Source: Nymphaea colorata
Lineage: Eukaryota; Streptophyta; Magnoliopsida; Nymphaeales; Nymphaeaceae
NCBI RefSeq assembly: GCF_008831285.2
Contig: NC_045148.1
Coordinates: 12,258,183 to 12,322,182 of the forward strand
Direction: 5' to 3'
Length of the DNA: 64,000 nt
In this document: positions 23,596 through 35,500 of the stretch, in pieces
How the letters are laid out: every line of letters starts with the position of its first letter
Numbering within the stretch: the first letter of the stretch is position 1
Program-made: the position numbers and the translations under genes
The notes under the pieces: model-generated
The model's input: the letters and a program-made list of their open reading frames with translations, nothing else
Databases searched by the model: none
What the model was told of the DNA's origin: nothing

Positions 23596-26500
23596 AGGGG
23601 GGATCACATTGGGAAAGCTTGACTTGAAAACTTTCTTTACCTTTTGCTTTTTAGATTTCTTATATGAGGTACCAATTCCTTTGGATAGTCACGTATATGG
23701 ATTCTATATCTTAAGGATCAAATTGAAAAAGCTGAACGTGAAAGCTTTTTCATTTTTTAGTTTTTTTTAATTTTGAGGTGCCATTTTGGAAAGGAAAGTT
23801 GAGACTCTTACTTTTTTAAGTTTAAACCTTTTTAGTTCTATATTGGTGATGCTTAGCCTTTCTCTGTAAAAGCACTTGAATTTCTATGGGTCGTTACTTG
23901 TGTTGTCCTTGTGGTGATAAAAAAGGTGATGATGCTTGACGAACCACTTGGTGTGGGTTAGTCTTTCTGAAGACATAAAGTATTGAATTTTAATTTTTCC
24001 AAAGCTTCCTTCGTTGAATATAATTTTAGTAGTCTCTTATCTGATAAGGTATTCAATCTGATTAGGCATAAATATCATAATTTATGGTGAACTCAATTTT
24101 CAAAAAGTGGGTCGGAATCCAAATTCAACATCACGATTACACACACACACACACACACACACGTATATCACTTGATTGAATATCCTCTATCTAGCACTCC
24201 ATTATGAGAAGTCTGGTCTTATATTTATGGTTATTTTGTATCTTCAAGTCATGCGTATGTGTGCCTTCATTATGTGTCCTTAACTTTGTCATGGATATCA
24301 GTGATATTTTCAAATTACTGCAATAATATCACCAATAACAAGTAAAACATGAAAAATGGAAACTTGTTGTATATTTTAAAAGCATTATCAAAATTAAACA
24401 TTGCTATACTTTTATTCTTTTTTAAAAACAAATATTTAATGTATAGATATATATTTTAAGTTTTTCATTGCTATTTTATTGTTTGTCAAATGTTTTTGCG
24501 AGAAATTTAGTTTAAATCTCATAATTCATAAACTTTCTATTAGACTATTAGTTTGATATATTTATATTTTTTAAAATTTCTACGATTTTCCTGAGAAAAT
24601 CAAACCTTCCAACTAAGGCCCAACAAAAATCTCACTGATAAGAACCCAAGGATGATATTTGTGATGATGATCCATTGAGTAGGAATGGGCAACGATAATG
24701 TAAATGACTTGCTTGAGTATTAACTAGTCATTCCCATCTCTTTTCCTTTTTCACTTATTCCATTTTGGTGAAGAATAGACTGACAAATATCTATTTTGAT
24801 TAGTTAATTTGCACTTGCAGCTGTGCGAGCTGTCATTCCACAAAACTCGGCATCTAAGGAACCCATACAATGAAAGTTTACCTGTGAAGGTAACTTCTTG
24901 TTTCCACTTATGGTGAACTTATCTTTTTTTTTTTCTTGTTTATTCAAGTGATTGATTGGTGCTACAGCAGCCACATTTCACTATTCATTAGAGACAACAG
25001 GAGGTTGTTTTTAAGATTCATACTTGGGTTTATAAAATGCCATTTTGAGAATGTATAAACCGTTTAGGTTGGATTTTCTATGTCAATATTGTTCATTTTT
25101 TTTTTGCCTGATACATGCGTAGAACTATTTTCAGAGATGGAAAAGTTTATTATGTTTAATAACATCTACGTCACCTGATTTGTGTGCATATTTTCATAAT
25201 ATTGATCATTGTTGGACCAGGCATGAACAAGCTGTGTATCTGTAACATCATGAATTGATCAAATTGCTTTCTGTTCCCACAAAATAGAGGACATCTTCTG
25301 GATTTATTCTTTCAACTCCTTGCCACAGTTGTGGGCCACAATCTTTTCTTTCTCCTTTTTCTTTTGTTTCTAACCAAACAAGTATGCAGCTATGTTGGTG
25401 CTAGGGGTGTCATTTCACTGGATCATACTGTGCTCCTTTGGAGACTTTCAAGGGTTTGCGAGCCAAATCAAGGTTGGAGCTGTTGAGTGCATTGAGGTTT
25501 AATTGCTCCTGTGTAATCCTTGGGTGGGGGTGGGTGGGGTATGGAGGGAGCAATCCTTGTAAAAGCATTGTAAAATTTGCGTTTCTCTGTCCCTTTTACA
25601 TTTAAAAATTTTGCATTCTTGCAGCCTTGACTCAGTGACCTTTTAAAAGTGCCAACCTAAACCTTGCCTCTACCAGATAGCGTATCATTACACGAGCAAC
25701 ATACAAAGAGCAGAGGTGATCTGAAGAGGAAGAAATTAGGGCAATTATTTTGGGTTCTTTCCTCTTTGTGGTTAATGTTTTACAATTTGTACCGTCGACA
25801 CCTTCAATTGATGGATATGTGTAGAAACACGAGCACAGAGAAAGAGAATACGAGGAACACGATGTAACGTGGAAAAACCCTCAACAAGAGGAAAAAAACC
25901 ACGGATGAGGAGGAGCTGGTTGCCCACTAGCCGTCAGACTCTCTCTCTCTCTTAAGATTTCATTACCCATAAGGATTAGGGTTACACGACTTAAGTAATG
26001 CCCAACAAGGGCTACAAGATGGATCGGGTATGGATCCCGAGACCCGTCTAATATACTTCAACACTCCCCCTCAAGTTGGGCATACATATCAAACATGCCC
26101 AACTTGGATACATTTCTCTCGAATGAAGTAGAGGATAGAGCCTTCGTCAGAACATCGGCGGTTTGGTCTTCAGACTTCTTGTAAGGTAGGATTAATTCCT
26201 TAGCATCAATCCTTTCACGAATGAAGTGACAGTCAATCTCAACATGCTTTGTTCTGTCGTGTAGAACAGGGTTGTTGGCTAAATTGATTGCAGACTTGTT
26301 ATCACAGTACATCTTCATAGGTCCTTCAATCTTTATTCCAATATCAGTCAGCAATATTTTCAACCATAGTAACTCTGACACTCCCATAGCAACGACTCTA
26401 TATTCTGCCTCTGCACTAGATTTGCTCCTCTATACGACAAGGTTTCTTCTCAAGTAGATACAATACCCTGTAGTAGACCGTCTGGTATCAGCACAACCTG

Positions 26501-29500
26501 CCCAGTCTGCATCTGAATACCCCTCGATCTCTACAGTCTCTTGTTTCACGTACAAGAGTCCCTTGCTAGGATTTCTCTTCAAGTAACATAATACTCTGTC
26601 CACAACCTTCAAATGTGCATCAGTAGGAGCATGCATGAATTGACTCAATACATTCACCGCAAAAGTGATATCTGGTCTCGTGAGGGTAAGATAAATCAAC
26701 TTCCCAACCAGACGTTGATATCTTCCCTTAGCTTCTTCATAGAGCAGCTCTCCATCTCTAAGGCTCAACTTGTGTCCAGTGTCAAGTGGGGTAGAAGCAG
26801 GTCTACACCCCAATTTACCAGTCTCTTCCAATAGATCTAATGTGTATTTCCTTTGGTTTAGCACAAGGCCGGTACTAGATCTAGCAATCTCAATGCCAAG
26901 AAAATACCTCAGCTTGCCAAGATCCTTGAGATCAAATTCCGTAGCTAGTAACCCTTTCAACTTGATGATCTCCTCCTCATCATTACCTGTGACCAATGTT
27001 GTACGTATCGTACGATACGACCCCGTATCGTATCGTTTGAAGAAAACGATACGATACACCCCTCGTATCGTAAAAAGGGGGTGTATCGGCCCTGTATCGC
27101 ACGTATCGTACGATACAGGGCCCGTATCGTACGATACGGGGCGATACACCCCGTATCGTACGATACGGCCTAAAAACGCAAAAGGGGGCCGAGACCTACT
27201 TATTCGGCTTCTTTTTCAAATTTTTCTTCCGTTCTTCATTTCTAACGCTTGGATAGTGCCGTGAGGGAGGGCGATCGTTCATTTTGACCGTGAAGAACTT
27301 GATTTTCATCGTCAAATCGAAGATTAAGTGGTCGATTTGTGCGTGGGTGCTTGATTTTCGTGGGAAGGAAATGGGTTTTCTTCATTTCAGACATTTCTTC
27401 TTCGTAAGGTATGAAATCTCATGTTCTTACCATGTATTCTTAATTTTTTACCGTATAATCGTAGATTTGAAGACTTTGAGTGTTTTTCATTAAGTTTACC
27501 ATAGGATTTCGTTTTTTTTTTTGAAGATATGGATCCTACATGGCAATGGTGCGAAAGGGTGAAGGAGAATAACCGTTTGAAACTCAAATGTGGCTTCTGT
27601 GGGAATACACTTTCAGGAGGGATTATTAGAATGAAACACCATTTGGCAGGGACCTCCAAAGATGCGTCTCCTTGTGTTGGAGGACCAAACAAACCTTTGC
27701 CTCCATTTGTGCGTCAACAATGTTTAGATATGCTTCATGCTTTACGTCAAAAGAGAATACAAAAAGAAATTGAAGATGCAGATGTAGGCTATAATGTGCC
27801 TTTGGAAGATGAAGAAGAAGAGGATGAAGCTTATGAATGTGATGATGAAGACGATAGCAGTCTAAGAACAGATTTGGAGACCTCAAGAGGTAGAGATCGT
27901 AGAGGAAAAGGGATTATGTATGAAGGAGGTCGATCTGGCATAACGGGAAGGAAGAGGAGAGGCACAACAGATGTTAGGGCCAGGCGTGGTATGCGACCAC
28001 CTAGTGGTAGAGTTCCTACTGGTAGGTCTAGTGTTGGCTCTATTAAGAGTTTTTTCCCTTCATATACCAGCCCAGGTGGTCAGCCGCAGATTCGTGCTGC
28101 TATGACATCTAAAGATATGCTATATCATGCACAAAAGCAGGTAGGGAAATGGTTTTATGATGCCTGTATTCCATTCAATGCAGCTAATTCTTTTCAATTC
28201 CAAGCCATGGCAGATGCAATTGCTTCTATAGGCCCCGGATTCAAAATGCCATCATATCATCAGTTGAGAGGCAAAATTCTTCAGGATACAGTCAAAGAAG
28301 TGTCTGAGCATTGCGATGAGTTGAAATTATGTTGGAAGGAAACAGGTTGCTCCATTATGTCAGATGGTTGGACTGATACAAGGTCAAGAACACTTGTAAA
28401 TTTTCTTGTGTATTGCCCTAAAGGTACAATGTTCTTGAAATCTCTTGACTTGTCTGATGTTCCTAAGACTGCTGAGATTTTATTCAATGTTTTTGATAAT
28501 GTTGTACAAGAAGTTGGACCTGCAAACATTGTACAGTTTATTACAGATAATGCTGCAAATTATAGAGCTGCAGGAGATTTGTTATTTCAAAAGTATAGAA
28601 CATTTTATTGGAGTCCATGTGCCACTCATTGTGTTAATCTAATGCTTCAAGATCTTAATGAGATGCATGATATGAAATCAGTCATTGACCAATGTCAAGA
28701 GGTAACAAAATTTATCTATAATCATGCATATGTATTGAGTTTGATGAGAAAATTTACAAAAGGAGTTGAATTAATACGACCTGCACAAACTAGATTTGCC
28801 ACAAATGTATTGACTGTGCAGAGTGTGGTGAAACAAAGAACTCCTTTGAGACAGATGTTTGTTAGTGAAGAATGGGCTGCATATCCACATGCTCATAAAA
28901 GAAATGCTTCTTTAGTTGTGGATATTATATTCAATAACGTATTTTGGGAATCATGTGTGAAGCTATTGAAGGTTTGTGTTCCATTAGTTAAGGTTCTCAG
29001 GTTGGCTGACAGCGAGGACAGACCTTCTATAGGGTACTTATATGAGGCTATGGACAAAGCAAAAGAGGCAATTCGAGACAACTTAAAGGAAAAGAAAAAG
29101 TTATATATGCCCATATGGAAGATTATAGATAAAAGGTGGACTGGACAGCTTCATCAACCTCTTCATGCAGCAGCTTATTATCTAAATCCTGCAATTAGAT
29201 TTTCTCCTACATTTAAGAAGGACAGAGAAGTCATGCATGGTTTGTTAGATTGTATTAATGTGTTAGTTGAAGATTCTACAGAACAAGATGCTGTGCACAA
29301 TGAGTTGGATCTATATGATAGTTGTTTTCGGAACATGGGACTACCTGCCGCCGTTCGAGCCAGGACAACGATGCGTCCAGGTAAATACATAGAAATTTTT
29401 AATTTACTTTACATTTGTTACATTTGATTCTTTTAAAACTTTCACATTGATTTGTTATATTTTTGTTTAGATTTGTGGTGGAATAGGTATGGGTTTGATT

Positions 29501-32500
29501 GTCCAAACCTAGCACGTTTTGCAGTCAAAGTCCTCAGCCAGACATGCAGTGCTAGTGGATGCGAAAGGAACTGGAGTGTGTTCCAACATATCCATAGCAA
29601 AAAAAGGAATAGGCTCGAACATAAAAGGTTGAATGACCTTGTCTTTGTTCGATATAATATGAGGTTGAAACAAATGTAATATAGGCATATACCTTAATTA
29701 ATGTTTACATTTTTATGTACAATATATTTATATGAAATTATATACTAACAAATTTTCTCTTATTTAATGTAGAGAATTAGAAAAATCATTAGCAAGGAAG
29801 CACACATCTCAGTTCGATCCTATCAGCTTGGAAAATTTTGACGATCTAGAGCCATGGATTGAAGAAGAACCAGCTACAATATTTGATGATGAAGATCTTG
29901 AATGCTTCAACCTTGAAGTTGAAGCAACAGAAGGCTTTGTTGATGAAGGAGAGTCTGCTACTGCTGGTGCTGGTGCTGAATATGTTGGTGAAGATCTTCC
30001 AATTCTTGACGATGAAGAAGAAGAAGAAGATGAAGATGAAGATGATGAAGATTATGAATGATGAATCATGAATGAGAGTCAAGTCAAGAGTGCTTTCATT
30101 TTATATGTATCAAAAACATAGGAGTTATGAATCTATGGTTGTTGAACACTTGATTGAATGTTTTATCATTTATGACTTTATCACTTTATGGCTTATGGCC
30201 TTATGCTTTGTTGAATGATATTGTATTATTGTTATGAATTTTGATGTTTATGAATGATGAACGCGTAAGTTTATAGCAATAATAAGTCTATCATTATCTC
30301 AAACATGTTTTCTATGAACAATTTATTATTTTTAATTTTTTCTGATTTTTTTATGAATTTTCCGAATTTTTTTAAATTTTTTCTGATTTATTAATTATTT
30401 TTTAAAAAAATTTACGATACGGTTACGATACGTTACGATACGGCGTATCTTAAAGCCCGACCGATACGGCTTACGATACGCGTTTTACAACATTGCCTGT
30501 GACAATCATGTCATCCACATAGACAAGTAAAAGAGTGACCTTGCCCTCCTTTTTCTTCACAGAGTGTGGTCTCCATACTCTTGATTGTACCCATGATGTT
30601 GCATCACTCGTCTCAGTCGTTCGAACCATGCTCTGGACGACTGCTTGAGACCATATAAGGCCTTTTTCAGCTTACAACATTTCTCTGGTTCTTCATATCC
30701 TGGAGGCATGTGCATATACACTTCTTCTTCGAGATCACCATTGAGGAAGACATTCTTAACGTCAAGTTGGTACATCTTCCACTCCTTCATCACAACTAGG
30801 GACATAACAACTCTAACTGTCTTCATTTTTGCAACGGGAGCAAAGGTCTCCAAGTAATCAATCCCATATTTGTGGCTGAACCCCTTGGCCACAAGACGAG
30901 CTTTGTATCTTTCAACACTTCCATCTGGTTTGTACTTGATAGTATACACCCACTTAGATCCAACCAAGTGAGCCGCCTCAGGAATCTTCACAACTTCCCA
31001 CGTCATGTTTCTTCTCAAGGCTTCCATTTCTTCTTTCATAGCATCAGTCCACTTGGAATCACTTTGAGCTTGAGCAATAGACGTGGGAATCACAGCCAAA
31101 TAAAGAGAAGATACAAAACACTTGTAATCCTTGCCAAGTCTGGAATAAGATACAAAATTACTAATCGGGTGTTGAGTACATGACCTGACACCCTTTCTCA
31201 GGGCAATGGGAAGATCTTCATTTTTCTTTTCAACCTCATCTTGAGTCTTCGAGGTAGGACTTGGTTCATCCAGAGAAGGAATGACATTGGGATTGGAAGT
31301 AGATCTCGCACAAGTCACCTCCTCTGTCCGAGCACCTCGTCTGGAGTAGACCTGTCCAAACAACCGCTGGCCTTCCTTCTCAGTTCAAGGGTCACACCCT
31401 TTCTCCCTCTCATGCTCATAATCAACTGTAAGAGGTTCAGCTTTCCTGTAGTCCAAAAAATCTGTAAATTGAATCTCCTGACCCTGAGAATACTCTTTCC
31501 TGACCACAGACTTCTCCCACTGAAGAGGATTCTCACCGAAGTAAGAGGCATGTTCCAAGAAGGTAACATCCCGTGTAACATAAACTCGACCAGTGGTGGG
31601 ATCAAAACATCTGTATCCTTTCTGAGTAGGGGAATACCCAACAAACACACATTTGATAGACTGGGTATCAAGTTTCTTAACATTGGGACTGTGATTATGA
31701 ATAAAACACACAACCAAAAACACGAGGAGGTAGAAGAAACGGTTGACGACTTCCAGGCAGTAACGAATGGGGAGTCCGACCATTCAGCACACAACTGGGC
31801 ATGCGGTTGATGAGATACGCACTAGTAAGAACTGCATCACCCCAATAGTGTTTGGGAAGATTTCTCTGAAACAGAAGGGCCCTGGTAACATTAAGGAGTT
31901 GCGATTTTTCCTTTCAGCCACCCCATTTTGTGGGGGAGTATAACTACAAGACGTCTCATGTACAATCCCTCTTTGTCGAAGAAAATCCTCAACAGACTGA
32001 CACATATATTCACGGGCATTATCAGACCGGAAGGTTTTAATAGTGCCACCATATTGAGTATGCTCAAGGAGAATGAAGGTTTCTATGACATGAAGAACCT
32101 CACTGCGATCTTTTAACAAGTACACAAAGGTGGTCCGAGAGAAATCATCAATAAAGGTTATAAAATATTGAAAACCTTGACGGGTAGGAATTCCCGAAGG
32201 CCCCCACACATCCGAGTGAACCAAGAAAAAAGCTTCATTAATACAACTAGTTGAAATGGGGTACGAAGCCCTCACATGTTTGGCAAACTGACAAACATCA
32301 CAGGAAATCAAAGACAAATTCAGAGGGGAACACAAATCTGGAAACAACTGTTTCAAAATCCCAAAAGGTAAATGCCCAAGGCGTTCATGCCAGTACAAGA
32401 AGAACTGAAGACAATCTTCTCTTCGCTTTTCTGTGTTGCTGATCGCTGTCAACAGATCTATGGCCACGCGTATGGGAAGACGATATAGGCCATCAGACGC

Positions 32501-35500
32501 CAAACCAATCCCAATCCTCTTCTCTGTCACCAAGTCCTGCAAAACACAACGATTGGCAGAAAAAATGAGTTCACAATTCAGCTCTTTAGTAAGTTTACTA
32601 ACTGACAAAAGATTTAAGGGAAACTGAGGCACATGTAATGCTCCCCGCACATGAAATTTGTCCAACAAGGACAGAGTCCCTTTGCCTGCCACAGAGGTAG
32701 AAGAACCATCTGCGAGAGATACTTGTTCCCTTCTTGAAGATAACTTATACTCATAAAACAACTTAGGGTTACCTGTCATGTGGTGAGTAGCACCACTATT
32801 CACAATCCATTCCCCCACAGAAAAGTTACCTGTATCACCAACAACTGCAAGTGCATGATTAGCCTTTGTCTCATCAGATGTCTCGACCTGGTTGACATCG
32901 ATCCGGCCCAAGTAAGCCCTCAGTTCACAAAGCTGGTCAGCAGAAATGGAGACCTTTTCTCCACTAGATTTAGGCACCTCAGACACAAGCGTCTTCCCAA
33001 TAGAAGACATCCCTTTGTTCCCCTTCTTTTCTGGATGAAGATCCCAACAATAATCCACGGTATGACCAGTCTTCTTGCAGTGAGTGCATCTGCGAAGAGA
33101 TCTAATATTGCCTCCAGGACCACGACTCACAGGAGCGGATCTCTCATGACAGGGCATGAGATCCCTCTTGCCCTCAGTAGTAACCAGCCTCCTCTGTTCT
33201 TCAGCTTCAATACAGGAGTACACATCTTCCATACTGGGCACCTCTTCAGAATTCAGAATCTGGCTTCTAACACCTTCAAACTCATCATTCAAACCGGCCA
33301 AAAAAAGAAACACCCTCTTTTCCCATTCCTTAGCAACATAAAGTGCCTGATCCTGGGGACAATACCAAGGAATATCAGAATGATAGTCAAACTCGTCCCA
33401 CTTGGCTTTCAAAGCTCCATAGTAATCTGCGACAGAAGAGTTCTCTTGTCGAAGTCCATAGACAGTCTTCATTACGTGGTAAGTTCGAATAGCAGTTTTC
33501 TTCTGGCCATACATTTGCTCTAAAATCACCCACATGTCTCTTGCAGTCTTCTTCCGAAGAATAAGGGGTTGAAGATTAGCGGAAACAGAGTTGACAATCC
33601 AAGTTTTCACTTGATTATCCTCAAGAAACCAAGTGTCCCACAGTTGTCCTTGCCGGTTCAGGGTTCCTTCCATCGATATAGGCAATCCGACCACGACCAG
33701 CAATCCCCATAGTCATAGCGGCCGACCACGTGAAATAGTTCTCCTTTGTGAGACGAAGAGTAATGACCTGAACGGGAACATTCTCAGATCTATAAGCCCC
33801 GATTTCAGTTTGAATGGTGTTGACGGTCGACGAGGAAGAAACTGCCATAATCTCAGACCAGGCCGACAAAGGGCACGAGCGACGGTAAAACAAGAGAAGC
33901 ACTAGCGACAACGAAGGGACGGGAGCAGCGTAGACCCAGAGGGCGATGGTGCAGAGGACGACGGCAGGGAGCAGGGCGCGCGACGGCGCGACAGCAAGGG
34001 CGGTGACAACAGCGTCGTCGGACGACGCAGCAGAAAGGTAACGGCGTCGTACACGGCGGCGACGGTGACAGCAGCGGCGGCGGGTGAAGAAAACTCCACG
34101 ATCACCAAAAAAGTCCCAATCTCGTGGGCTCTGATACCATGTAGAAACACGAGCACAGAGAAAGAGAATACGAGGAACACGATGTAACGTGGAAAAACCC
34201 TCAACAAGAGGAAAAAAACCACGGATGAGGAGGAACTGGTTGCCCACTAGCCGCCAGACTCTCTCTCTCTTAAGATTTCATTACCCATAAGGATTAGGGT
34301 TACACGACTTAAGTAATGCCCAACAAGGGCTACAAGATGGATCGGGTATGGATCTGGACCCGGTCCCGAGACCCGTCTAACATACTTCAACAATATGCAT
34401 TGGTGGTTATGTGATCACCACTGTAAAATTGGTGAATAAATGACTTGGTTGTGAATGGGATTAGACTACTATCAACAGGTCAAGTACTTGACCTGACATC
34501 TACTTGATTAGTTGTCCACCCCTATAGAGTACAGAAATAGGTAAGGTTATCTGAACGTCATTTCTATCATATGTTCCCATTTTTATAACCTTTATCAACT
34601 TGTCATTATTTTGCAGCAAGTACTTTTTTTTTTGCATGTCTGCTCTCTCTTTCACCACACACAGACACACACAACATGGCAGTGCATGTATTTGTTGGTA
34701 CTTAGATGATCCACTAGGCATGCACGTCCTACTTCAATACGACATGATTCACACTCCCAAGGGATAATTCATGAGCATAGAAATCACACATGTACAGCAT
34801 ACCCTCCGTCTTTCTATCACTGTTATCAGTACCAAATTTCAGTGTATCGGCCTTTATTGGCTGATAAACGTCATCACCTATGTAACTGAATGGTTTTAGA
34901 AAGTTGACGTCAGACACATGTATCGGCCTATTTAGTCAGTAGCAGAGATTTGTAGCTCTTATTACTTGTGTTGTCTTGTCGTATAAAGTTTGGCTTTACA
35001 TTTAATCCAAATGAGGGCATGCCCAAGGGTCTGCAGGCTGCCATTATGCTGTGAGAGAATCTCCTTTCCACTCTTCTTGTTCACAGGTGAACAACTTTGG
35101 GCATTGATCTGATTGCTGTCAATATGTAACACCTACTTTTGGTTGCCTTTCCTCCTTCCCTTGCAACAGCTTGAAGTTAGCGTAAATACAGATATTTTTT
35201 GCTGTTATGTTTTTTGTCCAGTTGCACATTAGGTTTGGTTCACCTTTCCATTCCTATGTATTGTGTTTGCTGTCATTCCTTTCTTGAAGTATTTCCATTT
35301 CTCTATCGGCAAAATTGAGAATCTTCTTTTTGTTGGTAGCTTTGAAGATGGATTCAAGTCTTCAGCTTCATATCTTTAATGTGTTTTCTGTTGTAAATGT
35401 CAACTGAACAAGTAAACAGTTTCAAGATTCCTGCCTTCTTTTTCTTTGCTTTTGCTAAATGCAACGATCTGCTACTGAAAATTGAATTGCATGCCATCTT

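Larger units (their letters stand above)
26994..30495 (+). mobile_element. complete, apparently autonomous hAT transposon (3,502 bp)
   Basis: The ends are CAATGTTGTA... and ...TACAACATTG, inverted repeats of at least 10 bp, flanked by CCTGTGAC on both sides. The first 170 bp contain 16 TATCG/CGATA motifs, including three perfect palindromes CGTATCGTACGATACG (27004-27019, 27123-27138, 27152-27167) and one imperfect (27102-27117). The last 80 bp contain five CGATA motifs, all in one direction. Such arrays are typical transposase-binding regions of hAT elements. One transposase gene occupies the interior. It landed inside the RT gene of copia copy B, just past its YVDD codons. A 289-bp deletion derivative lies at 61634-61922. 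Confidence 0.95.
25820..34392 (-). mobile_element. Ty1/copia copy B, near full length, inside a CPSF30 intron
   Basis: Both LTRs are present (25820-26063 and 34140-34392), flanked by the 5-bp target duplication ATATG (25815-25819 and 34393-34397). The primer-binding site TGGTATCAGAGC, complementary to initiator tRNA-Met, lies on the - strand next to the right LTR (34126-34139). The polypurine tract (gagggggag on the - strand) adjoins the left LTR. The two LTRs differ by only 3 substitutions and two indels (2 and 11 bp), so it inserted recently compared with its neighbours. Its pol is nevertheless broken and is split by a hAT transposon at 26994-30495. Confidence 0.95.

Noticed and set aside
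26430-27149. 239-residue frame beginning inside the hAT element as a chimeric gene
   Set aside because: Its first about 50 residues are just the TATCG array read through. The rest is the RT/RNase H of copia copy B.
29828-30061. Acidic 77-residue frame as a separate gene
   Set aside because: Splice sites and phase connect it to the hAT transposase as its last exon.
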